DNA of 64,000 bases. It comes from Aliidongia sp035943795. Lineage in GTDB: Bacteria; Pseudomonadota; Alphaproteobacteria; ATCC43930; CGMCC-115725. Each line of letters opens with the position of its first letter. The first letter of the stretch is position 1. This document shows, piece after piece, positions 1-6,954 of the stretch. The translations under genes and the position numbers were made by a program. Below the pieces are notes generated by a model, which made no database searches, was not told the DNA's origin, and saw nothing but the letters and a program-made list of their open reading frames with translations. Location of the stretch: assembly GCF_035943795.1 (NCBI RefSeq), contig NZ_DASZBY010000036.1:44110-108109 (forward strand), read 5' to 3'.

Positions 1-384
1 GAATGCCGTCTGGTTGTCGATCTTTTCCGCGATCAGCGGCGCGATGCCGTCATTGTAGGATCGTTCGAGCGTCGGCCCCATCACGAAGGCCGAGAGGAAC
101 AGCGCCAGGCTGATCAGCACCGTATTGGGCGGCGTCTGCTGGATGCCGATGGCGGTGCGCAGGAACGACAGCACGACGACGATGCGCGTGAACGACGTGA
201 CGGTGACCAGCAGGCCCGGCACCACGCTCAGCACCGTCATCAGCGCGACGAGCTCGACGATCCGGCCAGTCGTCGAGCCGCCGCCGTCGCCCAGGTCTAG
301 CGACAGGCTCTGGGCCGCGGCAGGGCCGGCGAGCACCGCCAGCAGGATCGCAACGATGCTCCCTTTCACGAGCGCGCGGATCAC
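1..384 (-). CDS. fliP: Flagellar export gate protein FliP (N-terminal part, runs off the window)
   Basis: FliP forms the core of the flagellar type III export gate in the inner membrane together with FliQ and FliR. The first 128 codons are present. They show a cleavable signal peptide (hydrophobic stretch ending near AAAQS), the conserved region LMTVLSVVPGLLVTVTSFTR, then VVLSFLRTAIGIQQTPPN and a second membrane segment ending in FVMGPT, all typical of FliP. The start is a GTG whose bases overlap the fliO stop (GTGA), giving translational coupling. The gene continues beyond base 1, so the C-terminal membrane segments cannot be judged. Since the prophage insertion it lies about 61 kb from the first gene of the split operon. 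Confidence 0.95.
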   Translation of the reverse strand, partial: MIRALVKGSIVAILLAVLAGPAAAQSLSLDLGDGGGSTTGRIVELVALMTVLSVVPGLLVTVTSFTRIVVVLSFLRTAIGIQQTPPNTVLISLALFLSAFVMGPTLERSYNDGIAPLIAEKIDNQTAF

Positions 385-698
385 GCGTCCTCACGCGGCA
401 GATGGGCGACGAAGCTCGGCTCGGCCCGACCGCGCTGTGTCGTTTCTGCGGCGATCGTAATGCCGGTCTCAATGACCAGGTCGCGCGTCCCGCCGATCAG
501 CAGCAGGTGTTCGGTCTGATCGCGCCGTACCAGCAGCAGCCTGCGGCGGGAATCGATGGCGATCGACTCGACCATGCCCAGGCGTCCGGCGCGACCCAGC
601 CGCATGGCGGGGCCGAACCTGCGCACCAGCCAGGCGAACAACCCGATGAGGGCCAGGACGAAGACTAGGGCGCCGACGAGCCTGGCGATGTCGGTCAT
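381..698 (-). CDS. fliO: Flagellar biosynthesis protein FliO
   Basis: FliO is a small inner-membrane protein that helps assemble the FliP ring. The 105-residue product has one N-terminal membrane segment (about residues 6-25, VGALVFVLALIGLFAWLV). A short cytoplasmic domain follows, with the family pattern RLGMVESIAIDSRRRLLLVRR and a later HLLLIGG, typical of FliO. It overlaps fliP by 4 nt at its end and the preceding gene by 4 nt at its start, as expected within a flagellar operon. Length fits short alphaproteobacterial FliO proteins. Confidence 0.9.
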   Translation of the reverse strand: MTDIARLVGALVFVLALIGLFAWLVRRFGPAMRLGRAGRLGMVESIAIDSRRRLLLVRRDQTEHLLLIGGTRDLVIETGITIAAETTQRGRAEPSFVAHLPREDA

Positions 699-1018
699 GC
701 TTTCGATTTGGGGGCTCCCGCTGTCGCGCGATAGACGGCACTCGCCTGCTTGGGGCTGGAGGTCCGTTCGGTCTCCGGGGTGACGTTGGCCAGGCGCTCG
801 CGCAGATGCCGCTCGATCTCGTCAAGCTTCTGGGTCAGGCGCAGCAGCCGGTCGGCCGCATCGCGGCGCCGGCTCTCGACCGCCTGCCGACAGATCGTCT
901 CGATGCGCGGCGGCAGGTCGGCGAGGTCGATCAGGTCGCCGGCCGTCAGGGCGACCAGCGCCGCCTCGAGCTGGGCGTCGGTGTCGTCGAGCAATCTGTC
1001 GAGGGCGGTGTCGGTCAT
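695..1018 (-). CDS. Small helical protein of the flagellar operon
   Basis: This 107-residue product is predicted to be largely helical, with a leucine- and arginine-rich middle (RLLRLTQKLDEIERHLRERL, about residues 62-81). It has no membrane segment or signal peptide. Its place between flhX and fliO and its 4-nt overlaps on both sides make it part of the flagellar operon. A chaperone or FlgN-like role is possible from size and helix content, but no diagnostic motif is visible. The start ATG overlaps the native flhX stop codon (ATGA at 1015..1018), which shows that flhX was originally directly upstream. Confidence 0.7.
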   Translation of the reverse strand: MTDTALDRLLDDTDAQLEAALVALTAGDLIDLADLPPRIETICRQAVESRRRDAADRLLRLTQKLDEIERHLRERLANVTPETERTSSPKQASAVYRATAGAPKSKA

Positions 1019-1066
1019 GGCGCGGCGTGCTCGGGCGAAGATCGCTGCTGAAGCTCCCAGCGATAG
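1015..1066 (-). pseudogene. Stranded native 3' end of the flhX-like gene (left junction)
   Basis: Read on the minus strand, the att core is followed in frame by codons for LQQRSSPEHAAP and a TGA that overlaps the next gene's ATG by 4 nt. The core encodes YRWE in the same frame here and in the intact 5' part at 62461..62736. This is therefore the original C-terminal tail of flhX, separated from the rest of the gene by the prophage. It has no start of its own. Confidence 0.85.
1055..1066. other. attL core, 12-bp direct repeat
   Basis: TCCCAGCGATAG is identical to 62492..62503 and in the same orientation. The flanking bases differ on both sides (c/t and t/a). Weaker similarity continues on the phage side (AGGATT, then a C-rich run, with a 3-nt offset), as if phage DNA carries a diverged copy of the flhX 3' end. 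It lies about 80 bp from the integrase stop. Confidence 0.85.
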
Positions 1067-1114
1067 TGACCGAGATCCAGGATTCCTGCGGTGTCCAGGG
1101 TCCGGTTGTCGATA

Positions 1115-1134
1115 GTTGGAAAACCGGTTGGAAA
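1115..1134. repeat. Possible integrase arm-type sites (GTTGGAAA pair)
   Basis: Two copies of GTTGGAAA occur 12 bp apart (1115 and 1127), the second inside CGGTTGGAAA. The inverse, CTTCCAACCG, lies at 62446..62455 just inside attR. Short repeats near both ends of a phage attachment region are typical of arm-type integrase or excisionase sites. Function is inferred. Confidence 0.35.
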
Positions 1135-1148
1135 CACCGCTTCCGCCA

Positions 1149-2270
1149 TCATTTTTTCCTGATCCATTCCACGTTCTCGCCCGAGACTTCCGGGTTCAGA
1201 TGGGCCGCGAGCTTGCGATAGGCGGCGTGCGCAAGGCCGCGTGAGCGCTTCGTATATACCTCGAAGGATCCATCGCCGCTATTGCCGATCGAATGGCCGG
1301 ATATGCTGGCCGCCTGGGCATTCGTGCAGTCGGCGTCGAGCAGGTCCTGTACGCACTGCCGCCGGATGTCGTGGAAATGGATGTCGGCATCCAGCAGCCC
1401 GGCGCGCTCGAGCCAGAGATACCAACGGCAGTTGATGTTGTGGACTGTCCAGGGGATGCCGGCGTCGATCGTCAGCATGCGATCGGTCTCGTTGCGCCGG
1501 GGCATCTCTTCAATGAGTTGCTTGAACTGCGGGATGGCGAAGGTTGGATAGTAGCTCGTCGCCTTGGTGGTCTTGGCGGTCTTGCTGTGCAACCATTCGA
1601 TCCAACCGTCGGCGTCCATGTCGTCCCAGCTCACCCGACACAGGTCCGACTTCCGGATGCCGGTCAGCCGGGCGAATTTATAGAGCCGGATCTCATCAGG
1701 CTTGCCGGTCGCCAGCAGCTTGGCATCCTCTTCCGGCGATATGCCGCAGCCCTCGCGGCTCCGCTTGTTGGCGAGGCGCGGAATTTTCTTGCTGTGGTCA
1801 TATTCGAGCTTGCCGCGGTCGTATGCCCACGAGATCAAGCGCTGCAGCGTCGAGACGTTCTTGTCGGCCATGGCCGGCGTCGCGCTGAACTCGTCGCGCC
1901 AATCGAAGATCTCGCCGCGGAACTGGCGGACCGACATGTGTCGCCCCTCGTATTCTCCCCAGCGATGTCGGATCTGCTTGAAGATGGTTTCTCGGGTCAG
2001 ACGCGTCTTGGGCGCGCAGTCGGCATGTTCCGGGGATTTTTCGAACAGGTCGCACAGATCTGAGAGCGTCTCGCGCTTGACGGCCGGCTGCGGTACGACG
2101 TGATCGGCGCGCTGGGCCTGGCGGTTGAACGCAGCGGTTCCCGGCTCACCTTCGATCCGCGTCCGCGTCGTCTTGTGGTAGAAATACCAGGTGACCGAGC
2201 CGTCGCTAAGACGCTTTGAGGTCGCGCTGACGCCTGGCGGCAGCTTTGGCCCTGACCACTTCATAATCAT
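1149..2270 (-). CDS. int: Tyrosine recombinase, phage integrase
   Basis: Site-specific recombinase that would join attP and attB and, with a directionality factor, excise the prophage. With the start at 2270 the protein has 373 residues. The catalytic set is visible: Arg206 in TGIRKSD, lysines around residues 229-236, His300 and Arg303 in HDIRRQ, His326 in SGHS and the nucleophile Tyr339 in FEVYTKR. The N-terminal half is a core-binding region with a short basic DNA-binding start. The 2270 ATG has a Shine-Dalgarno-like GAAGGGG upstream; starting there leaves a 65-nt overlap with the excisionase-like gene. The gene points out of the prophage toward fliO and fliP. Confidence 0.95.
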   Translation of the reverse strand: MIMKWSGPKLPPGVSATSKRLSDGSVTWYFYHKTTRTRIEGEPGTAAFNRQAQRADHVVPQPAVKRETLSDLCDLFEKSPEHADCAPKTRLTRETIFKQIRHRWGEYEGRHMSVRQFRGEIFDWRDEFSATPAMADKNVSTLQRLISWAYDRGKLEYDHSKKIPRLANKRSREGCGISPEEDAKLLATGKPDEIRLYKFARLTGIRKSDLCRVSWDDMDADGWIEWLHSKTAKTTKATSYYPTFAIPQFKQLIEEMPRRNETDRMLTIDAGIPWTVHNINCRWYLWLERAGLLDADIHFHDIRRQCVQDLLDADCTNAQAASISGHSIGNSGDGSFEVYTKRSRGLAHAAYRKLAAHLNPEVSGENVEWIRKK

Positions 2271-2505
2271 CCGCCCCTTCGGCGATCCCGAGCTCGGCAT
2301 CGGCAATCATCTCAAGCGCGCGCCGGTCCCATGTCAACTTGCCACCGCGCTCGCCACGCGGGATGCCTGGCGGCCACTTACCTTTGCTGACCTCCGCATC
2401 GAACGTGTTCGGGGAGACGCCGACGAAAGCGGCAGCCATGTCCCGGCCGAGGAAGCGCGGCCAGTAGGGCAGCCTTTCCGCAGACAGGGCAGGTCGGGTC
2501 ATCAC
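2206..2505 (-). CDS. Excisionase/AlpA-like small DNA-binding protein
   Basis: This product of about 99 residues contains FLGRDMAAAFVGVSPNTFDAEV followed by GKWPPGI, the winged-helix pattern of AlpA/Xis-type proteins in which a helix-turn-helix is followed by a basic wing. Its place immediately upstream of int, with the reading frames overlapping, supports a role as recombination directionality factor. The start is either GTG at 2505 (GTGA with the previous stop) or ATG at 2502. Regulation of int by the same protein is possible but not shown. Confidence 0.65.
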   Translation of the reverse strand: MMTRPALSAERLPYWPRFLGRDMAAAFVGVSPNTFDAEVSKGKWPPGIPRGERGGKLTWDRRALEMIADAELGIAEGADDYEVVRAKAAARRQRDLKAS

Positions 2506-2981
2506 GCCCCGTCCTTTCCGTCTTCGCCATCTGCCCGCGGGCCGGCGATGGCAGGAAGCATGTCGGTTGCGGAAATCCGCTCCAACACCGTCTGGCCGTT
2601 CGGAAGCATGATCTGACCGAGAAATGCGCCTTCAAAGGTCAGCATGCCAATTTCCACGGCCGTCACCTGGCCCTTTATCCAGTCCCGCAGGATCGAATAT
2701 ACGGCGATGTTTCCGACGGAGAGGGCTTTGCGTTCGTGCTCGATCCTGCTGGACCGGCTGCGGTGCGACCAGGGGTGCTCGCGCAACCATGCGGCGGCAT
2801 AGCCCTTGGCGTTGGCCTTGATCGTCACCCGGCGCTGGTGCCATTCGAACTGCACCGTCAGGTCGCCCTGGTGGAAGTCCTCCATGAGACCGAAGCTGCC
2901 GGCGCCGAAGCCGCGCAGGATCTTCTGCATGTCGGATACGGCAGCCTTCCCGCTGGTGGCGTTCTCATATGGAAGGGTCAC
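2502..2981 (-). CDS. Conserved phage protein of the early operon
   Basis: 159 residues from a GTG that overlaps the upstream stop (GTGA) and follows a strong GGAGGTGGAG ribosome site. No catalytic motif was recognised. The middle is basic and aromatic (FEWHQRRVTIKANAKGYAAA), then comes a conserved-looking hydrophobic block (VYSILRDWIKGQVTAVEIGM) and a short acidic tail (DGEDGKDGA). Similar small proteins recur in alphaproteobacterial prophages, from memory, without an assigned role. Upstream in-frame sequence belongs to the neighbouring gene in another frame and is not used. Confidence 0.6.
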   Translation of the reverse strand: MTLPYENATSGKAAVSDMQKILRGFGAGSFGLMEDFHQGDLTVQFEWHQRRVTIKANAKGYAAAWLREHPWSHRSRSSRIEHERKALSVGNIAVYSILRDWIKGQVTAVEIGMLTFEGAFLGQIMLPNGQTVLERISATDMLPAIAGPRADGEDGKDGA

Positions 2982-3646
2982 TCCTCCACCTCCAAGCCCG
3001 GGATCGTGCGCAGGGCTGCTTTCATGGCTGTTCGAAGATTTCCAAAAGTGAGGCGATACGCATCCATCGCCGTCTCGATCATCTCCCCCGTCACCCTCAC
3101 CTTCGCTCCGGCGAGGATGCCGGCTGAGGCGAGAGCGTCCAGGATGGCATGAACCTCGCGAGGGTGGACGTGATGGTCGGTCGCCTCGCGGATGACTTGG
3201 AACCCGGGCCGACCGCTGACGATGTTGTCCACTCCATGCTCTGAGGACTCGGGTGGGAGGATGGAGAGGAGGTCTTCGTTGAGAACCCACCGTCCGTTTG
3301 GAGATGACTTGGTCGCAGTTCTGCAACGCATGACCCTACTCGAGAGCGAATCATCATCAACCCCGACAACTCGCTCCTCGCGCCGGCTGCTTCCTCGTTG
3401 CACCATCACCCGATCCCCGACCTTCGCCCGCTTCCAGGGAGGGTCTTCGGCTGCGACTTGGAACTTTGCATCGAAGAAAGTCACGTGCTCCGACATGATT
3501 TCCTCAGCGGTCATCGGCCGCACGGAACCGTCTTTGCCGACTACAACGTTGCTGAGCTCGTCGCGTTCCTCCAGCTTGCGCACCCGTTCGGCCAGGTACT
3601 GGAACTCGGCGATGGTGGGGGATGTGGTCATGTTTTTGTCAGGCAT
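2978..3646 (-). CDS. Hypothetical phage protein
   Basis: 222 residues with a helical N-terminus (EFQYLAERVRKLEERDELSN), a central block KVGDRVMVQRGSSRREERVVG that looks like a small beta barrel, and a C-terminal alpha/beta part with HVHPREVHAILDALASAGI. No known family was recognised. It is coupled to both neighbours: its stop overlaps the next GTG start, and its start overlaps the end of the upstream gene by 8 nt. Confidence 0.55.
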   Translation of the reverse strand: MPDKNMTTSPTIAEFQYLAERVRKLEERDELSNVVVGKDGSVRPMTAEEIMSEHVTFFDAKFQVAAEDPPWKRAKVGDRVMVQRGSSRREERVVGVDDDSLSSRVMRCRTATKSSPNGRWVLNEDLLSILPPESSEHGVDNIVSGRPGFQVIREATDHHVHPREVHAILDALASAGILAGAKVRVTGEMIETAMDAYRLTFGNLRTAMKAALRTIPGLEVEE

Positions 3647-3968
3647 TTTCTTTCCTCAACCGCTGAACTTCGCGTTCAAGCGCCTCAATCCGAATTCGGG
3701 CTACCGCGACTAGGCCTCTGAGGTAAATCTTATCCGCCTTGCTATTATTGACTTCGGCGTCCAACTCAAAAATACGCGTTCGGTAGGCATCCCTCTGCGC
3801 CGTGACCTTCTCTAGCGCGGCTTCGGCTGCCTCGGCGCGGGTGAGAGCGGCGTCTAGCTCCCGCAGCGCTGTCGGGAACTCCGTGCGGAAGGTTTTTACG
3901 ATGTCCCAGCACCCAGGCGTCGCCTTCTCGCACAGCGCCAGCAGCGCGGGGATATCGAGGGTGGTCAT
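3639..3968 (-). CDS. Coiled-coil phage protein
   Basis: 109 residues starting MTTLDIPALLALCEKATPG. The N-terminal LALCEKATPGCW motif is common in small phage proteins of unknown role. The rest is a long heptad-rich helix with alternating Ala/Leu and charged residues (AEAAEAALEKVTAQRD and IRIEALEREVQRLRKE). It probably oligomerises; nothing enzymatic is visible. The start overlaps the stop of the upstream small membrane gene by 4 nt (ATGA), so the longer in-frame extension was rejected. Confidence 0.6.
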   Translation of the reverse strand: MTTLDIPALLALCEKATPGCWDIVKTFRTEFPTALRELDAALTRAEAAEAALEKVTAQRDAYRTRIFELDAEVNNSKADKIYLRGLVAVARIRIEALEREVQRLRKENA

Positions 3969-4114
3969 GGCTGATCCCGCTGCAAAGCGGCTAGACCAAG
4001 AACAACCGCCAGACCCGCGCACACGGCATTTTCATAGGGCGACCCTCCTGGACCCAAGTAAAGTGCGACTTGAAATCCGCACCCAATGATGACGAAAAAT
4101 CTCATTGTGCTCAT
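3965..4114 (-). CDS. Small one- or two-TM membrane protein
   Basis: 49 residues (MSTMRFFVIIGCGFQVALYL and onward) with two hydrophobic stretches: about residues 5-19 and a second ending AVVLGLAAL. It starts at an ATG overlapping the previous stop (ATGA) and ends in an ATGA with the next gene. It is far shorter than the open frame that contains it. Function unknown. Confidence 0.5.
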   Translation of the reverse strand: MSTMRFFVIIGCGFQVALYLGPGGSPYENAVCAGLAVVLGLAALQRDQP

Positions 4115-4659
4115 GCTCGTTCTCCGGACGGAGGGGCGGGGATGGGCGGAAGCGGTGTCCAGTGCGTGTGGTAGCCGGGCCAGCCGCCGACCATGACGCG
4201 CGCCACGAGCCCTGAGTGAGCGTGCACCTCGATCGTTTGGCCCAGACAGAGCGGCGATCCAACCCATGGCGCCTCAGTGATCGGGAATTCCCACCACAGC
4301 ACGTCGCCCATATCTTCATGCCACTCGTCGAGCGGTCGGGCGAGAGGCGGCTCCGATCCCCCATGAGGCACAGCGGATAGGGCGGCGCGGGCCGCTTTGC
4401 ACGAAGCCTGTCGTCTTTCGTGGAAAGAGAGGACATCCGCTCGTGTCGGGATTGGATAATCATCGGCCCATGCTTCGGGGTCGATCGCCCTGGCCACCGC
4501 CTCTACATCCTCCTCCGATGCCTGGAGGCGTGGGGATGGGAGGGCGGAGAGGTAGGCGCGGATGGCGGCCGCGGTCCTGTTTCGCATTGACCAGCCAACA
4601 GCTCTCGTTGCTACGCTGATCGCCGCTTCGAACGCCGTCTCGTCCAAGGGATGGGTCAT
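4111..4659 (-). CDS. Phage protein with DUF551-like C-terminus
   Basis: 182 residues. The N-terminal half is helical (ETAFEAAISVATRAVGWSM; then EEDVEAVARAIDPEAWADD, a motif seen in many phage accessory proteins). The C-terminal half has VLWWEFPITEAPWVGSPL and a proline-rich end THWTPLPPIPAPPSGE, the pattern of DUF551-type phage proteins. Role unknown. It belongs to the coupled early operon, with 4-nt overlaps on both sides. Confidence 0.55.
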   Translation of the reverse strand: MTHPLDETAFEAAISVATRAVGWSMRNRTAAAIRAYLSALPSPRLQASEEDVEAVARAIDPEAWADDYPIPTRADVLSFHERRQASCKAARAALSAVPHGGSEPPLARPLDEWHEDMGDVLWWEFPITEAPWVGSPLCLGQTIEVHAHSGLVARVMVGGWPGYHTHWTPLPPIPAPPSGERA

Positions 4660-5339
4660 GGCTTCAGATCCTGCACGGCCTCGATATCGATCATGCGGTT
4701 AACCAGATCGAGCGCCGATTGCTGGAGGGCTTTACGGGTGGAAGCGAGCGCATCCCACGCCGCAGCCCCCGCCGCATCCCACGCCGCATCCCACGCCGCA
4801 TCCCACGCCGCATCCCACGCCGCATCCCGCGCCGCATCCCACGCCGCATCCCACGCCGCATCCCACGCCGCATCCCGCGCCGCAACCCGCGCCGCAGATG
4901 CGTCCTTCCGGATAGCGTTCAGAGCGGGCATCAGCGACGGACATGCGGCGAAATCGATTATTTCTGGAAGAGCCCGCAGCGTCGCGCCCTGCTCTTTCAG
5001 ACCGGCCAATTCTAGCCATGCCGTTGTGTGGGACCGGATCAGCCAATCCGCCGCCATCGTCGATCGCCTCTTTTCGACCTCTGGTGTTGACTTGGTGCCG
5101 ACGAGACGGGGGATCAGACCGCGCAGCAACGCGTCGCGCTCGTCGTCTGGCAGGCTGTCGTTCCACGATCGCAGGAACGTCGAGATCACCGGGCATGCAC
5201 AGACCGGGTTGTCCGACCATGGCTCTCCGGCAACGAAGGCGACCGCTTCCATGACGTAGATGCCGTCTTCAAGATCGTCGTGCGATCCGCTCGACAGCGG
5301 AGGAAGTTCGGAAAGCCGGTGGATATTGGGAAGTGACAT
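4656..5339 (-). CDS. Protein with AAWD tetrapeptide repeats
   Basis: 227 residues. The first 140 are non-repetitive and partly aromatic. About residues 146-197 consist of a run of Ala-Ala-Trp/Arg-Asp units (AAWDAAWDAAWD and variants) encoded by a 12-nt tandem repeat. A short Leu-rich helix follows. Ala-Ala-Trp-Asp repeats form long amphipathic helices with Trp on one face and are known from scattered phage and actinobacterial proteins of unknown function. Start 5339 is preceded by GGAGAG at good spacing. Repeat number is likely variable by slippage (inferred). Confidence 0.6.
   Translation of the reverse strand: MSLPNIHRLSELPPLSSGSHDDLEDGIYVMEAVAFVAGEPWSDNPVCACPVISTFLRSWNDSLPDDERDALLRGLIPRLVGTKSTPEVEKRRSTMAADWLIRSHTTAWLELAGLKEQGATLRALPEIIDFAACPSLMPALNAIRKDASAARVAARDAAWDAAWDAAWDAARDAAWDAAWDAAWDAAWDAAGAAAWDALASTRKALQQSALDLVNRMIDIEAVQDLKP
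4751..4900. repeat. 12-bp tandem repeat encoding AAWD units
   Basis: About ten to twelve near-identical copies of GCATCCCACGCC occur head to tail, with single-base variants (CGCGCC, CAGCCC). The unit is a multiple of 3, so changes in copy number keep the reading frame of the minus-strand gene. Confidence 0.9.
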
Positions 5340-5341
5340 GA

Positions 5342-5671
5342 TTATTTCTCTCCAGAGGGCGGCAGGGGGAGCCATTCGGACGGGCGTTGAATCGAAGGCG
5401 AATGATCTCGATAGGATAGCCCGGTGTCTTCGAAGGTCATCCCGCGCCCTAGCGACATGCGGTTGTATCCAGTGACGAATTCTCCGAACCCTTCATGCCA
5501 AAACATCGCCAGCGCATCGTCGCCGACGCGTCCCCAGAATTTCTGACCATCCTTCGGCGCGCTCTCGATCGGCCGCCACGCCACGACCTCATCGATCGCC
5601 TTCGCCAATGCGCCCCAGTCCGTTAGCATCTCGGAGCGGAAGCGCGAGACGATCGTCTGGCCGGGGGTCAT
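5342..5671 (-). CDS. DUF551-like phage protein
   Basis: 109 residues with the family pattern WRPIESAPKDGQKFWGR near residues 32-48, a central WHEGFGEFVTGYN, and the terminal SEWLPLPPSGEK. This is the usual architecture of small DUF551-type proteins in phage early or accessory regions; no function is established. It ends 2 nt before the start of the AAWD-repeat gene and overlaps the upstream stop by 4 nt. Confidence 0.6.
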   Translation of the reverse strand: MTPGQTIVSRFRSEMLTDWGALAKAIDEVVAWRPIESAPKDGQKFWGRVGDDALAMFWHEGFGEFVTGYNRMSLGRGMTFEDTGLSYRDHSPSIQRPSEWLPLPPSGEK

Positions 5672-6243
5672 GGCTTCGGCTCCTTGCCAATTTGAAGAGT
5701 AGGATCCCCCTCGATCTCCATTCCGCTAAGCTGCGGGAACAGCATTGGCCAGTCTGCATTGTCCTCATCGAACTCGTCCGGGCGTGCAGCAAAAGCTACA
5801 AACTCGACAACCCCATGCGGATCGGTATCGGCACCCTCAATAATCGCCGCTACCCGGATAATATTCGTCGGGCAAGTATGCTCGTTCACCCAATATCGCT
5901 GGTGCTCAATCCACTCTTCCATGCTTTCTGGCGGTCCGTCTCTGGTATAGATCTGGTGCTCCACGATGAACCAGACCGGCGACTCGGTCTTTTGTGCCAG
6001 GCGCAACAGCATGTACCCATTAACCGGTTTGGGCCGCGCAACAATGCTCGTTATTTCAACCGTCTGATTTTCGGAGGACCAGAGGAAGTTAACAACAGTG
6101 CCGCATTCTTCGCACTGCCACGGGCCGGCGCACGTGTCTCGCTGATTAGCGAGAAAGTGCGTGACTTCGTGCGCTTCGTCATAGCCGCAGGACGGGCAGG
6201 CAAAATATAGCCGCGGGACTGTCTTCATGGTGGCGCGGGTCAT
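5668..6243 (-). CDS. Zinc-ribbon phage protein
   Basis: 191 residues from the ATG at 6243 (MTRATMKTVPR). The N-terminal part holds a four-cysteine ribbon: CPSCGYDE and CEECGTVV, about 30 residues apart, probably binding zinc. The rest is a mixed alpha/beta domain with EHQRYWVNEHTCPTNIIRV and an acidic tail. No catalytic motif was recognised. The start overlaps the previous small gene by 4 nt. Confidence 0.6.
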   Translation of the reverse strand: MTRATMKTVPRLYFACPSCGYDEAHEVTHFLANQRDTCAGPWQCEECGTVVNFLWSSENQTVEITSIVARPKPVNGYMLLRLAQKTESPVWFIVEHQIYTRDGPPESMEEWIEHQRYWVNEHTCPTNIIRVAAIIEGADTDPHGVVEFVAFAARPDEFDEDNADWPMLFPQLSGMEIEGDPTLQIGKEPKP

Positions 6244-6392
6244 TCTTCGGCTTCCTCGCTCAGGTCGATTTCTTCGACGCCGGAGCCGTTGCAACGCTTG
6301 CAAGTCTCCTCGAAATGGCCTTGCAGCAAAGGCGTGCGCCGAACAACGTGTGTCCAGCCGTTGCCATCACACCACGGGCATTCTCGATCCAT
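6240..6392 (-). CDS. 50-residue DnaJ-type zinc-finger protein
   Basis: A very small gene with two CxxCxGxG motifs, CPWCDGNG (residues 5-12) and CKRCNGSG (31-38), the cysteine-rich repeat of DnaJ-like zinc fingers, and an acidic C-terminus. A clear AGGAGG lies 10 nt upstream of the ATG, and the stop overlaps the next start (ATGA). It probably binds one zinc ion; partner unknown. Confidence 0.65.
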   Translation of the reverse strand: MDRECPWCDGNGWTHVVRRTPLLQGHFEETCKRCNGSGVEEIDLSEEAEE

Positions 6393-6394
6393 AA

Positions 6395-6577
6395 TCACGA
6401 AGCCCTCCTAAGATCCGCGAGCGCGCGTGTCAGATCCATGCTCGACCGGCGGACGGAGCCGGAGAGCTTCGTGCCAACGATCCACTCGTATTCATGCGGG
6501 CTCTCGATGAGTCGTTCCGCCGCCAGGATAAACCGACGCGCCTCGGTCAGGGCGACTTGTAGGGAGTCTTTGGTCAT
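6395..6577 (-). CDS. Small helical phage protein
   Basis: 60 residues, all-helical in appearance (LQVALTEARRFILAAERLIE; then DLTRALADLRRAS). Preceded by CCGGAGGA. It starts within a 4-nt overlap of the upstream HNH-like gene. No recognised family. Confidence 0.5.
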   Translation of the reverse strand: MTKDSLQVALTEARRFILAAERLIESPHEYEWIVGTKLSGSVRRSSMDLTRALADLRRAS

Positions 6578-6954
6578 GAAATCCTCCGGTATTGAGACGC
6601 CCTGAAAACCACCCGGCGCATACCATCCGCATCGCCACGCTCAGACCACAGGGCCGACGCCACAGCGCGACCGTCGATGCCGCGCTCGGCCAGATATTCT
6701 TCCTCGCCGCCGTGCTGGTGCAGAGCGTCGTGGCACCGCAGGCAGAGGGGCAGGCACCACCGGTCCGCATTCTTCATCCCCATGCCACGGCTGGACGGAT
6801 CGACCCGCAGCAGATGGTGGGCCTGGATGTTCACCTCCGATGCACACAGGCAGCACGGGAGATTCCTGACCATGGCGAGGTGGGTTGGTGACATGCCTTC
6901 GCGGGCCTGGCGGATGCTGGTCTGGACGGAGCGGGAAATCCTGGGTGCAGGCAT
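6574..6954 (-). CDS. HNH/Ref-type (DUF968-like) nuclease
   Basis: 126 residues with a cysteine pair (CCLCASEV), a paired histidine (QAHHLLR) and a later CLRCHDALHQHG. This order of Cys-x2-Cys, His-His and Cys-x2-Cys-His-x3-His matches the zinc-supported HNH fold of DUF968/P1 Ref-type phage nucleases that assist RecA-dependent or annealing-type recombination. It sits next to the DUF1367 and Bet genes, supporting a recombination role. Exact substrate unknown. Confidence 0.65.
   Translation of the reverse strand: MPAPRISRSVQTSIRQAREGMSPTHLAMVRNLPCCLCASEVNIQAHHLLRVDPSSRGMGMKNADRWCLPLCLRCHDALHQHGGEEEYLAERGIDGRAVASALWSERGDADGMRRVVFRASQYRRIS

Noticed and set aside
1019..1148. tRNA or tmRNA gene at the insertion site
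   Set aside because: No cloverleaf or CCA end; the core lies in flhX codons.
4751..4900. CRISPR-like array
   Set aside because: The 12-bp units are contiguous with no spacers and keep a reading frame, so this is a coding tandem repeat.
4691..5015. Other-frame ORFs across the 12-bp repeat with Arg/Gly/Ile-Pro-Arg repeats
   Set aside because: They are shadows of the AAWD repeat in other frames; the minus-strand gene 4656..5339 has the ribosome site and coupled neighbours.
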